Below, piece after piece: positions 35,966 through 44,989 of a stretch of 64,000 nucleotides of DNA (position 1 is the stretch's first letter; each line of letters opens with the position of its first letter). A model generated the notes under the pieces. That model had not been told where the DNA came from and did not search any database. It was given only the letters and a program-made list of their open reading frames with translations. This stretch comes from JAUSIF01 sp963711595 (GTDB lineage Bacteria; Pseudomonadota; Alphaproteobacteria; Rhizobiales; Xanthobacteraceae). The DNA lies in contig CAVQER010000011.1 of NCBI GenBank assembly GCA_963711595.1, positions 1 through 64,000 on the forward strand, read 5' to 3'. Made by a program: the position numbers and the translations under genes.

Positions 35966-37687
35966 TCAAGCGTTGCGCAAACGCATGGCGGACCCGAAAC
36001 CCGGAATCCGGTTAGCAAGGACGACCACGGCAAAGGTGATCGCGAGCAGAAACAGCCCAAGGACCGAGATGGCGGCGAGATCACCGCTCTCGTTCAAATC
36101 GAAGATGAGAACCGAAATGACCTTGGTCTCGGACGTAAAGAGGATCACCGCCGCGGACAGCTCCCGCATCACGCCGACGAAGATGAAGCACCAGGTCGCG
36201 ATCACGCTCGTGCGAAGGAGCGGCGCGGTGATCCGGCCGAGCGACTGCAGTCGCGTCGCCCCGAAAATCCGGCTCGCGTCCTCGAGATCGACGTGGACCG
36301 ATTTGAACGCCGATTGCAGCTGCTGATACGCCGCGGGCAGGCTGATCGTCACGAAGGCAATGAGCAGGATCCAGAGCGTCCCATAGAGGACAAATGGCGG
36401 GCGGGTGTAGCTCAGGAACAGACCCACGCCCAAGACGACGCCGGGGATCGCTACAGGCGCCGTGGCAAGAAAGCCGATCGCGCGGTGCCCCACAATCGCC
36501 TGCCGCACGGTCAGGTACCCGACGACAAGCGCGATTGCCGTTCCGATGGTTGCCGCCGAGGCGCCGAGAATGACCGTGTTCTTGATGGCGAGCCGCGTCG
36601 AGGAAAGCTCGAACAGCACGAACTCGATGTTGTGCAGCGTGAAATTGCTGAACGAAACCAGCTGCGTCGCGACGCGCGAGAACGTGGCGTTGAGGAGTGC
36701 GCCATAGGGGAGAAAGATCGGATTGAGCAACACGAGAACGCACAGCAGGAGTGCCGGCCATTTGAAGTAGCCAAGCCGAACCAATCGGGCCTCGCCGCCC
36801 TTGCCGCCAACGACCGAAAAGCCGCGCCGCCCGAGCGCGAGATGCTCGGCCCGAAGCAGGATCACGGTCAGCACCAACAGCGGGAGCGACGCGGCAGCCG
36901 CAAGCTCGAGCTTCGGCGGGTACTGGAACAGGCTCCAGATCTTTGTCGTCATCGTGTGAAATCCCGCGGGCAATGCAAGGATCGCGGGCGAGCCGAACAA
37001 GGTCATCGATTGCAGGAAAGCAACGAGCGCGCCCGCGATCAGTGCCGGCAACGCGAGTGGGATCGTGACCTTTCGCGCGGTGGTCCAGGCGCGACCGCCA
37101 AGGATGGAGGATGCGTCCTCAAGATCGCCCGGGATCCGATCAAGGGAATTCGCGACCAGAACGAAGACGTAGGGGAACGTGTAACAGGAGATGACGAAGA
37201 TAAGACCCGGAAGCGAATAGATATTGAACAGGCGCTCGTCCTGCCCCGCACCGGTGACATAGCGATAGGCCTGATTGAGCAGCCCACTGTTCGGCGCGGC
37301 GAGCAATTCCCAGGCGATGGCTCCGAGGAACGGCGGTGTGACGAACGACGCCATCACCAGCAGGCGCACGAAGTTCCGGAACGGCAGGTCGGTGCGGGAG
37401 ACAAGCCAGCTCATGGGCGCGGCCACCGCGCAGCAGATCACGCTCGCGCTCGTCGCCAGGATGAAGGTCGTCAACAACGGGTCGATGAACGTCGGGTCGG
37501 AGACCAGTTGCCAAAAGTTGTCGAGCGTGAAGGCGCCATCGCGATCGACGACGCTGAAGTAAAACAGCCACCCGAGCGGCAGGATGATCAGCGCGCAAAG
37601 CAACGCGGCAATCGCCAGCATGATCGGCCGCGACATGTCGATCGCGGCCGGAACTTTCACGTCGCGCTCAGCCAGGGCGACAGTCAA
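35966..37687 (-). CDS. ABC transporter permease, iron/polyamine type, two fused permease domains
   Basis: The 573-residue protein has about twelve hydrophobic helices and two copies of the binding-protein-dependent permease domain, as in FbpB/AfuB. Domain one (about 60-270) includes ATSASVICCAVAAPMSWLV and a conserved loop SLDRIPGDLEDASSILGG; domain two (about 330-570) has a matching EDASRIFGATRLQSL with an AxxxG-type loop. It pairs with the binding protein upstream and ATPase further upstream. Iron import is the family default; the catabolic neighbours argue for an organic acid instead. Confidence 0.88.
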   Translation of the reverse strand: MTVALAERDVKVPAAIDMSRPIMLAIAALLCALIILPLGWLFYFSVVDRDGAFTLDNFWQLVSDPTFIDPLLTTFILATSASVICCAVAAPMSWLVSRTDLPFRNFVRLLVMASFVTPPFLGAIAWELLAAPNSGLLNQAYRYVTGAGQDERLFNIYSLPGLIFVISCYTFPYVFVLVANSLDRIPGDLEDASSILGGRAWTTARKVTIPLALPALIAGALVAFLQSMTLFGSPAILALPAGFHTMTTKIWSLFQYPPKLELAAAASLPLLVLTVILLRAEHLALGRRGFSVVGGKGGEARLVRLGYFKWPALLLCVLVLLNPIFLPYGALLNATFSRVATQLVSFSNFTLHNIEFVLFELSSTRLAIKNTVILGASAATIGTAIALVVGYLTVRQAIVGHRAIGFLATAPVAIPGVVLGVGLFLSYTRPPFVLYGTLWILLIAFVTISLPAAYQQLQSAFKSVHVDLEDASRIFGATRLQSLGRITAPLLRTSVIATWCFIFVGVMRELSAAVILFTSETKVISVLIFDLNESGDLAAISVLGLFLLAITFAVVVLANRIPGFGSAMRLRNA

Positions 37688-37702
37688 GAACCGCTCTCCG
37701 GC

Positions 37703-38770
37703 CTACACGCCGAATATCTTGGTGTAGCGCTTCTTGATCTCCTCGCTCTGCTTCTCGACGCCGACCGGATCGTCCTTCATCTTCTTGATCTGGTCGAACG
37801 GCGTGCGTCCGGGCTTCTCCTTCGTGAGCGGATGCACGGAGCGGAGGCCGCCGATGTCGATGATGAGTTGCTGGCAGCCGGGCGTGAAGCAGTAGCTTTG
37901 GAACAGCCGCGCGGCGTTGGGATTCGGCGCATTCTTGAACACGGCATTGGGGCCGACGATGAGCGGCGTGCCCTCGGCCGCATACACGATCTCGACAGGC
38001 TGCCCCTGCTCTTTCAGCTGGAACAGATTGTACTCGTTACCGTCGGCCATGATCGCGCGTTCGCCGAGAGCGAGTTTCTTTGGCGGATCGGCCGAGGACT
38101 GCACCTGCATGATCTTCTGCTTGGCGAGCTTCTCGAAATACTCCCAGCCGAGGTCGCGCGCCATCTGGAAGGTCGCGGTCATGATGGTGCCGCTGTAACC
38201 CGGGTGCGCCTTGACCATCTTGCTCGCCCATTTCGGATCGAGCAGATCCTGGAAGCTTTTCGGCGCCTCCTCGGCCTTCACCTGGCTCGTGTTGTATCCA
38301 ATCACGCACAGCCATGCGCGGAACGTCGCGAACATCCCGTCCGGATCCTTGTGCTCCGCGGGATAGTGCTTCGCCACGTCTTCCGGGACGTATGGCGTCA
38401 GCAGGCCCGCACGACGCCAAACGATGAAGTGCGCCGCGTCGGAAGACTGAACCACGTCGGCCGCATGGATGTTGCTGCCGACTTCCTGTCCGATGCGCTG
38501 GAAAAGACGCTCCGCGCCGGTCCGTTCGACCCGGCAGGCGATGCCCGGATACTTCGATTCAAAGTCGCGGGCGACCTTCTCGGCCACTGGCAAGTCGACC
38601 GAAGTGTACCAGACGATCTTCCCTTCCTTTTTCGCGGCGTCAATCAGCGCCGGCGTGATCGCCGTCGCCGCGGGCGCCTGCGCGCGCACGGGCGCGGCAA
38701 ACGTTGTTAGTGCCAACGCGGTGGAACCTTGCAGCAACGCCCTGCGATTCAATTTCGGCTTTAACTCCAT
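37703..38770 (-). CDS. ABC transporter substrate-binding protein, iron/FutA type
   Basis: ATG 38770 follows GGAGGAAAC. The signal sequence is twin-arginine-like (NRRALLQGSTALALTTFAAP) and the 355-residue protein has GKIVWYTSVDLPVAEKVARDF, FESKYPGIACRVERTGAERLFQRI and RAWLCVIGYNTSQVK. The paired tyrosines that hold Fe3+ in FbpA-like proteins are not evident near the C terminus. It is the type II binding-protein fold of the Fe3+/thiamine/organic-ion group. The ligand is unproven; see the neighbouring CoA-linked genes. Confidence 0.85.
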   Translation of the reverse strand: MELKPKLNRRALLQGSTALALTTFAAPVRAQAPAATAITPALIDAAKKEGKIVWYTSVDLPVAEKVARDFESKYPGIACRVERTGAERLFQRIGQEVGSNIHAADVVQSSDAAHFIVWRRAGLLTPYVPEDVAKHYPAEHKDPDGMFATFRAWLCVIGYNTSQVKAEEAPKSFQDLLDPKWASKMVKAHPGYSGTIMTATFQMARDLGWEYFEKLAKQKIMQVQSSADPPKKLALGERAIMADGNEYNLFQLKEQGQPVEIVYAAEGTPLIVGPNAVFKNAPNPNAARLFQSYCFTPGCQQLIIDIGGLRSVHPLTKEKPGRTPFDQIKKMKDDPVGVEKQSEEIKKRYTKIFGV

Positions 38771-38812
38771 CGCCGTTTCCTCCACATCTCGCGTTGTTCT
38801 TCTTTCTCGTCG

Positions 38813-39874
38813 TTATGCCATCAGCGCCCTGCAACGATCGGGCGGCAGGTGCAGCCAAACAGTGCTGCCCTGCGGGACATTCTCCGCCGCCGACGTTACC
38901 ACGCGAAGCTGCGCGCCGTTGGCGACCTCGACCAGATAGTCGCGGCTGCCGCCAAGAAACACGTTCCGCACCACGCGCGCCGGCAGCAGGTTGTCGCCGG
39001 ACTCAGGTTTAGCCGCGAAAATCCGGATGTCGTGCTGGCGGATCGAGACGGCGGATTCCCCGCCCGCGGAAAACTTAGGGCCGCTGCATCGTAGCGGCCG
39101 GCCGCCGAACTCGATGTGACGCTCGTCCACGTTCCGGCCCTTGACGACGTTACTTGAACCGATGAACCGCGCGACGAATTCCGAGCGCGGCTGATGGTAA
39201 ATCTCCTCGGGCGTGCCAGATTGCTCGATCTTGCCCGCGTTCATCACCGCGATGATATCCGCGGTGGTCATCGCCTCAACCTGGTCATGGGTTACGTAAA
39301 CCGTCGTGTAGCGGTAGGTGTCGTGCAGGCGCCGGATCTCGAAACGCATCTCCTCGCGCAGATTGGCGTCTAGATTGGATAGCGGCTCGTCGAGCAGGAG
39401 CGTTTCCGGCTCGACGATCAAGGCGCGTGCGAGCGCGACCCGCTGCTGCTGTCCACCCGAAAGCTCCCCCGGGTATCGGTCGACGAATTTCTCGAGCCGC
39501 GTGGTGGCCAGAATTGCTTTGAGCTTCTTGCTGATGGTGTCCCGGTCGATCTTCCGCAGCTTCAAGCCGTAGACGATGTTCTCCGCCACCGTCATGTGCG
39601 GCCAGAGCGCGTAACTCTGGAAGATCATCGACATGTTGCGGCGCTCCGGCGGCAGAGCGCTGCCGGGCGAGGACACGACGCGATTGCCTACCAGGATCTC
39701 ACCCGCGGAGGGCTCGATGAAGCCGGCCATCAACCGCAGCGTCGTGGTCTTGCCGCAGCCGGAGGGTCCGAGCAGGCAGACGAGAAAGCCGTGATCGATG
39801 CGGAGCGACACGTCGTCGACGGCCGCGCCGTCGCCGAAATGCTTGGTCAGATTGCGCAACTCGACCGCTGCCAC
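38813..39874 (-). CDS. ABC transporter ATPase with TOBE domain (FbpC/PotA-like)
   Basis: The 353-residue protein has Walker A GPSGCGKTTT, Q-loop MIFQSYALWPHM, signature LSGGQQQRVAL, Walker B LLLDEPLSNLD, H-loop VTHDQVEAM, and a C-terminal TOBE-type region (about 265-350). GTG 39874 is the start. Together with the binding protein and double permease to its 3' side (37703 and 35966) it makes a full importer. The ECH gene lies 27 bp upstream on the same strand. Confidence 0.93.
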   Translation of the reverse strand: MAAVELRNLTKHFGDGAAVDDVSLRIDHGFLVCLLGPSGCGKTTTLRLMAGFIEPSAGEILVGNRVVSSPGSALPPERRNMSMIFQSYALWPHMTVAENIVYGLKLRKIDRDTISKKLKAILATTRLEKFVDRYPGELSGGQQQRVALARALIVEPETLLLDEPLSNLDANLREEMRFEIRRLHDTYRYTTVYVTHDQVEAMTTADIIAVMNAGKIEQSGTPEEIYHQPRSEFVARFIGSSNVVKGRNVDERHIEFGGRPLRCSGPKFSAGGESAVSIRQHDIRIFAAKPESGDNLLPARVVRNVFLGGSRDYLVEVANGAQLRVVTSAAENVPQGSTVWLHLPPDRCRALMA

Positions 39875-39901
39875 GTGGCTTCCCCGGCTCTCTCGCGCTC
39901 G

Positions 39902-40693
39902 TCACGCACCCACGAACACGGGCTTGCGCTTCTCCATGAACGCCTTGCGGCCTTCGGCGTAGTCCGCACTTGCGAAGCATTTCTTCACGAGCTCGGCGCA
40001 GCGCGCGAGGTTGCGCTCTCGCTCATCCTTCATCACTTCGCCGACAATGAACTTCACCGAGTTCACCGTGAGCGGCGCGTTGGCCGCGATGGTCTCGGCG
40101 AACTCCTTGACGTAACCCTCGATATCAGCGTCGGGAACCACGCGGTTGACGAGCTGCATCGCGTGCGCCTCCTGCACGTCGAACTGGCGGGCGGTGAAGA
40201 AGATTTCCTTCGCGAAGGACGGACCGACCACGTCGACCAAACGCTTTGCCGCGGGAAATCCGTAGCCGAGCCCGAGCTTTGCCGCCGGCAGCGAGAAGCG
40301 CGAGTGATCCGCCGCAATCCGAATGTCGCAGCTGACCGCAAGGCCGAGGCCACCCCCGATGCAGTAGCCGCGGATCATCGCGACGGTTGGCTTGGGAAAC
40401 GCGTGGACGGACGAGTAGATGTTCTCGACCGCGTCATTGTAGCGGTCGACCGCTTCGAGCGTGGCGCGCTCATCCTCGAACTTGGAAATGTCCGCTCCGG
40501 AAACGAAGGCCTTTCCTCCGGCACCCGTCAGCACGACGACGCCGATCTCCTTGTCCTGCTCAAAATCCTTGAGCACGCGGGCCACCTTTTCCCACATTTC
40601 CAGTGAGACGGCGTTGTGCCGCTCCGGGTTGTTGAAGATCAGATACCCGACGCGGCCTTCCTTCTTCGTCACGATCTTGTCGCTCGTGCTCAT
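39902..40693 (-). CDS. Enoyl-CoA hydratase/isomerase family protein
   Basis: The 263-residue crotonase-fold protein has the oxyanion segment KAFVSGADISKF and FPKPTVAMIRGYCIGGGLGLAV, and a Glu in AKEIFFTARQFD at the second acid position. At the first acid position, usually Glu144 in PE-KLG, it reads PAAKLGLGYG, so the usual Glu pair is incomplete. It may be an isomerase, hydrolase or a hydratase on unusual substrates. It lies 30 bp downstream of the CoA transferase gene and before the ABC importer, in a run that looks like one operon. Confidence 0.88.
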   Translation of the reverse strand: MSTSDKIVTKKEGRVGYLIFNNPERHNAVSLEMWEKVARVLKDFEQDKEIGVVVLTGAGGKAFVSGADISKFEDERATLEAVDRYNDAVENIYSSVHAFPKPTVAMIRGYCIGGGLGLAVSCDIRIAADHSRFSLPAAKLGLGYGFPAAKRLVDVVGPSFAKEIFFTARQFDVQEAHAMQLVNRVVPDADIEGYVKEFAETIAANAPLTVNSVKFIVGEVMKDERERNLARCAELVKKCFASADYAEGRKAFMEKRKPVFVGA

Positions 40694-40723
40694 TTCAGTT
40701 CCTCGACTGTCATCGGCCCGCGG

Positions 40724-41918
40724 TCAGATCGCGTTCGCGCGGCGCAACGCTTCGATCTCAGGCCCGCTGAAACCGAACTCCTTGAGCACTTCCTCGCTGT
40801 GCTGCCCGCGGCCGGGTGGCGGCGCAACGATCGCGTTCGGCGTGCGGGAGAGTTTTACCGGCTGGCCGACCAAGTGCAGTGAGGCGCCTTCCGCGGTGTC
40901 GACGTCCCGCACGATGCCAAGGTGCTTTACCTGCGGGTCTGCGAACACCTCGTCTATTGCGTAGATCGGCCCGCAAGGCACCCCCGCTTCATTCAGCTTG
41001 TCGATCCAGTAAGAACTCGGCTGGGCGGAGGTGTATTCCTCGAGCGCCGCGTTGAGGGCGTCGCGATTTTTCAGGCGGGCGCCGGAAGTTTCGAATTCCG
41101 GACGCTGCAGGAGCGCCGCCGCGCCGAGCGCGCGCGTGAGCCGTTCCCACATCACCTGCCCCGTGGTCGCAATGTTGATGTAACCGTCACCGGTCTTGAA
41201 CACGCCGGTGGGAATGCTCGTCGGATGATTGTTGCCGGCTTGCCCGGGTACTTCGCCCCGGTTGAGCCATCGGGCGGCCTGGAAATCGAGCATGAAGATC
41301 TGCGCTTCCAATAGCGACGTCTCGATGCACTGGCCCTCACCCGATTTTTCGCGCTCGAGCAGCGCCGTGAGAATCCCGATCGCGCAGAACAATCCGGCGG
41401 CAAGATCGGCGATGGGCACTCCGACGCGCATCGGCCCCTGCCCCGGCAGTCCGGTGACGGACATGAGCCCGCCCATGCCTTGCGCGATCTGGTCGAACCC
41501 TGGCCGATCGCGATACGGCCCGCTCTGACCGAACCCGGAGATGCTTGCGTACACAAGGCGTGGGTTGATCTCCCGCAGCCTGACGTAATCGAACTCCGAG
41601 CCGCGCTTTGACGTCCGGCCGGAAGTTCTCGACGACGACGTCGGCTTTTCCGACCAGGCGCATGAACGCTGCGAGACCTTCGGCGGATTTCAGATCAAGC
41701 TCGAGGCTGCGCTTGTTGCGATGAAGGTTCTGAAAATCGGGACCATCGCGCGGGCCGCCTGGCGGTTCTCCGGCGAGGAGGCGAGCGGGTGGCTCGACCT
41801 TGACCACGTTGGCGCCCCAATCGGCCAGCTGTCGCACTGCAGTCGGACCGGCTCTGACCTGGGTGAGGTCAAGAACCGTGAACTGCGCAAGCGCCTGAGA
41901 TGCCCGAGGGAAGGACAT
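40724..41918 (-). pseudogene. CaiB/BaiF-type CoA transferase with one frameshift
   Basis: Starts at ATG 41918. The N-terminal part has VLDLTQVRAGPTAVRQLADWGANVVKVEPP (core QLADWGANVVKVE), and DFQNLHRNKRSLELDLK, the family opening. After VKARLG the frame breaks at 41593-41597 (an extra G in GGAGTT on the minus strand); the rest reads FDYVRLREINPRLVYASISGFGQSGPY to the end at 40724. The key Asp in LHRNKRSLELDLKS-type context and the later GNNHPTSIPTG region are present. Total about 397 residues, a normal size. Such enzymes move CoA between short acids; with the ECH, MmgE/PrpD and importer it suggests CoA activation of an imported acid. Confidence 0.88.
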
Positions 41919-42039
41919 GATTGCACGTCCAGTCGTGCGTTGGGTGGAGCCGGCCTAGCTATCGGTAGTTTCGCATGACGATTGCCGTGCGACCACCACC
42001 AAGGGGTCCTCATTCCGCACACGCAAACGGTCAGGGAAG

Positions 42040-42279
42040 TTATTTCGGCGTCGGCGTCTTCCTCACGGCACTTACGCCGGGTGGATCCGGCTGCGGTCCG
42101 CCGAGGAAGGGGCCGAGCAGAGTCTTTTTCAGCCCGGGCGGATCAGGTTGCGGCCCGCCCATTTGCGGACCGGGTGCCGCTTTCATGTATGGGCCGCCCT
42201 TTACGTCGGCGTTCGCCGGCGAAGTCGCCCAGGCCGCAAGCATCAGGCTCGACAGAAGCAGAATTCGCAACGGAAGCAT
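42040..42279 (-). CDS. Small secreted Pro/Gly-rich protein, unknown
   Basis: ATG 42279 sits behind GGGAGGA. The 79-residue product has a signal peptide (MLPLRILLLSSLMLAAWA, to ANA), then a mature part of only about 55 residues with two copies of GGPQPDPPG separated by LKKTLLGPFL. It contains no cysteine. Expected to be periplasmic or exported. The repeat motif suggests a binding or structural role but no family is recognised. Confidence 0.55.
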   Translation of the reverse strand: MLPLRILLLSSLMLAAWATSPANADVKGGPYMKAAPGPQMGGPQPDPPGLKKTLLGPFLGGPQPDPPGVSAVRKTPTPK

Positions 42280-42559
42280 GAAATCCTCCCTGCTCTTCTC
42301 CGGAGATTCTAGCGTCGGCACCATCGTCCTCAAGCGTCCGCCCTGCGGAACCAGCGCGACGATCGCGTTCGCGAGTGCGACAAGAACCTGCTCGAGGTCG
42401 CGCGCTCCCGCGAGTTATCGACATTCCCCTGTCCTCCCTGTTTCCGATCCCTGACACTTGGAATTTATTATTGTTAGTTCGCATGGCTTTGACCGGAACA
42501 CCCGGCAACCAAAGTCGAAGTAAATGGTAGGCGCTTTCCAAAGCGGTTAAAACCCCGTC

Positions 42560-43357
42560 ATGACGAACGCGCAGCACGACGTATGGGCCGTCGGTGAAGG
42601 TTACGAACGCTACGTGGGCCGCTGGAGCCGGCTTGTCGCGCGGGAATTGCTTGCGTGGCTCGCTGTTCCCGCCGGCCGCGAGTGGCTCGATCTCGGCTGC
42701 GGGACCGGTGCGCTGAGCCGAACGATCCTGCTCCACGCATCGCCTGCCCGCGTGACCGGCGTCGATCCGTCCGAAGGTTTGCTCGCTTCCGCACGTGCGC
42801 AAATCACAGACCCTCGCGTCGAATTCCGCCAGGGCGAAGCGCGGGCGATACCCGCGCCCGACGGCATATTCGGCGCGACCGTCTCCGGCCTCGTGCTGAA
42901 TTTCATTCCGGACCCGGCCAAGGGATTGGCCGAGACGCGCCGCGTCACGCAGCCGGGCGGCACGGTCGCCGCCTATGTGTGGGACTATGCCGGCGAGATG
43001 CAGCTCATGCGTCACTTCTGGGACGCGGCCGTTGCGCTCAAGCCGGCCGCACGCGAGTTCGACGAAGGCATCCGCTTCCCGGTGTGCCGGCCGGAGCCGC
43101 TCATTGCCCTCTTCAGCGCGGCCGGCTTGCTGGACGTGGCGGTGAAAGCCATCGACGTGCCGACGGTCTTCAAGGATTTCGACGACTATTGGTCACCGTT
43201 CCTCGCCGGCCAAGGTCCGGCACCGGGGTATTGCACGTCTTTATCCGAGGCCGATCGTGTCGTCCTACGCGATCGCATCCGTGCCGCATTGCCTGTCGCG
43301 GCCGATGGAAGCATTCCCCTGATTGCTCGCGCCTGGGCGGTACGAGGCACGAACTAA
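42560..43357 (+). CDS. SAM-dependent methyltransferase
   Basis: The 265-residue class I methyltransferase has motif I LDLGCGTGALS (about 43-53), motif II region GVDPSEGL with Asp as the ribose contact, and a C-terminal helical cap. VWAVGEGYERYVGRWSRLVAREL resembles the N terminus of UbiE-like/methyltransferase-11 enzymes. Substrate unknown. It stands alone between a small secreted protein and a small membrane protein. Confidence 0.85.
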   Translation: MTNAQHDVWAVGEGYERYVGRWSRLVARELLAWLAVPAGREWLDLGCGTGALSRTILLHASPARVTGVDPSEGLLASARAQITDPRVEFRQGEARAIPAPDGIFGATVSGLVLNFIPDPAKGLAETRRVTQPGGTVAAYVWDYAGEMQLMRHFWDAAVALKPAAREFDEGIRFPVCRPEPLIALFSAAGLLDVAVKAIDVPTVFKDFDDYWSPFLAGQGPAPGYCTSLSEADRVVLRDRIRAALPVAADGSIPLIARAWAVRGTN

Positions 43358-43380
43358 ACCGACCGACCCGTAGTGCCGGC

Positions 43381-43671
43381 CTAGCGCCGCTCGAGTTTGT
43401 CGGTCACCCAGCGCAACAGGCGGGCCATTGGACTCTGCAGGAACGGCACGTCCTGGGCCAGCAGCGCCAGTCCGAGCGGGATCATCCAGAACCCGAGGAT
43501 CGGAAGAAAGCCGACGAAACCGGCCACAATCAGGACAATCGCAAGCGGTACTCGCACCCACCCCGACGATGGACCCCGCAACCAATTGACCAGCCGTGCG
43601 GCCCAATCGGGCAGCTGCTTCGCCAGACGAGACAGCTCGGCATTGAGTTCGTCGCGGGTTTGCTTGCTCAT
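43381..43671 (-). CDS. Small membrane protein of the PGPGW-like type
   Basis: ATG 43671 is chosen over the longer frame. The 96-residue product has an N-terminal amphipathic segment (LNAELSRLAKQLPDW), a GWVRVP motif and two hydrophobic helices (VPLAIVLIVAGFVGFLPILG, then WMIPLGLALLAQDVPF), ending with basic residues. This pattern matches small inner-membrane proteins related to PGPGW. No function is known. Confidence 0.6.
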   Translation of the reverse strand: MSKQTRDELNAELSRLAKQLPDWAARLVNWLRGPSSGWVRVPLAIVLIVAGFVGFLPILGFWMIPLGLALLAQDVPFLQSPMARLLRWVTDKLERR

Positions 43672-43912
43672 CGGTGCGGATCGAGAACGCCGCAGCCTGC
43701 CGAAACGATCCTTCCACATTGGCACCCGGTCCCCGAGTATTTCATCGTCTGAAAAATCGGTGCGGCTTGCGCGGACTCGGAAGGAACCAAATCCCGGCTC
43801 TCGGGCGCGGTTGCCGCCCCGCGGTTCGTCCCGTAAGCTTTTCGCGCTGAATATTCTGAAGAACCAAGACCGGCACGCCAAACCACACCGGTCCAAGTCG
43901 GGAGGAAGCGCC

Positions 43913-44920
43913 ATGCGTCGTTTCGTGGCCGCGTTCGCGGCCGCCGTCCTGTTCACGGCAATTTCCGCGCTCGCTCAAGTCCAGGCCCAGCAGGTCATCA
44001 CGTTGAACGGCGCCGTCCAGTTCAACGACGATCACGCCTTCAACAAAGCGCTCCTCAAGTTCGAGGAGCTCGTGAAACAGTACTACGGCAAGCCGATCAA
44101 CTTCGTGCTGCACCGGAACTCGTCGCTCGGTCTCGAGAAGCAGTATTTCGAGTACATGGCGCAGGGCAAGGCAGTCGACTACGCGATCGTGTCGCCCGCG
44201 CACATGTCGACGTTCTCGCGCGCGGCGCCCTTCATCGACGCACCGTTCCTGTTCCGCGACCTCAACCACTGGAACAAGGTGCTCGATCGCGACTTGCTCA
44301 AGCCTGTCGCCGACGAGATCGCCGAGAAGGCGGACGTGATGCTGATCGGCTACGCGGGCGGCGGCATCCGCAACATCTTCGTCAACAAGCCCGTGAAGAA
44401 CCTTGCCGAGATCAAGGGCCTCAAGGTGCGCGTGCAGGGCGCGCCGATCTGGAGCCGCACGTTCCAGGCGGCCGGCATGGCGCCGACCGTGATCGCCTAC
44501 AACGAAGTCTATAACGCGATCCAGAACGGCGTGATCGCCGCAGGCGAGAACGAAGCCGCTGGCGTCGAGAGCATGAAGTTCTTCGAAGTCGCGCCGCACC
44601 TCGCCATGACAGAGCACGCGATCACGATCCGGCCGATCTGCTTCTCCGGCAAGACGTTCAAGAACTTGCCCCCGGATTTGCAAGCAGCGATCCTCAAGGC
44701 GGGCAAGGAAGCGGGTGCCCATGGCCGCCAGATCGAATCCTCGGAGGACTCGCAGAAGCTCGACGCGCTGGAGAAGGCCGGCAAGCTGAAGCGCGTGCCG
44801 TTCGCCGACCGCGCCGAGATGAAGAAACTCGTCGACCCGGTGATGGCCGCTTACGCAAAGGAAATCGGCGCAGACAAGATCTTCGCTGAGATCAACGCGA
44901 TCACCGACGCGTCGAACTGA
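43913..44920 (+). CDS. dctP: TRAP transporter substrate-binding protein (DctP), second system
   Basis: ATG 43913 follows GGGAGGAAG. A signal peptide (MRRFVAAFAAAVLFTAISALA, in part) precedes a DctP protein: HAFNKALLKFEELVKQYYGK, a conserved FLFRDLNHWNKV, and GLKVRVQGAPIWSRTFQ with the Arg that normally binds a carboxylate. The 335-residue protein differs clearly from the DctP at 15018. It lacks catabolic neighbours, so the ligand is unknown. Confidence 0.92.
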   Translation: MRRFVAAFAAAVLFTAISALAQVQAQQVITLNGAVQFNDDHAFNKALLKFEELVKQYYGKPINFVLHRNSSLGLEKQYFEYMAQGKAVDYAIVSPAHMSTFSRAAPFIDAPFLFRDLNHWNKVLDRDLLKPVADEIAEKADVMLIGYAGGGIRNIFVNKPVKNLAEIKGLKVRVQGAPIWSRTFQAAGMAPTVIAYNEVYNAIQNGVIAAGENEAAGVESMKFFEVAPHLAMTEHAITIRPICFSGKTFKNLPPDLQAAILKAGKEAGAHGRQIESSEDSQKLDALEKAGKLKRVPFADRAEMKKLVDPVMAAYAKEIGADKIFAEINAITDASN

Positions 44921-44933
44921 GCCAAATCTGATC

Positions 44934-44961
44934 CCGCGGCCGGGAAGCAACCCGGCCGCGG
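44934..44961 (+). promoter_or_regulatory. Intercistronic hairpin between dctP and dctQ of the second TRAP system
   Basis: CCGCGGCCGGG and CCCGGCCGCGG form a perfect 11-bp stem around AAGCAA, 13 bases after the dctP stop. No T run follows, so it is probably a stability or attenuation element that keeps the binding protein in excess. Confidence 0.7.
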
Positions 44962-44989
44962 CAACTTTCCTGGTCATGTGCGGGAAAAA

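Noticed and set aside
35822..38710. A 962-codon plus-strand open frame
   Set aside because: It is antisense to the ABC permease and binding protein genes, which show clear family motifs and ribosome sites. Long antisense frames are expected in GC-rich DNA.
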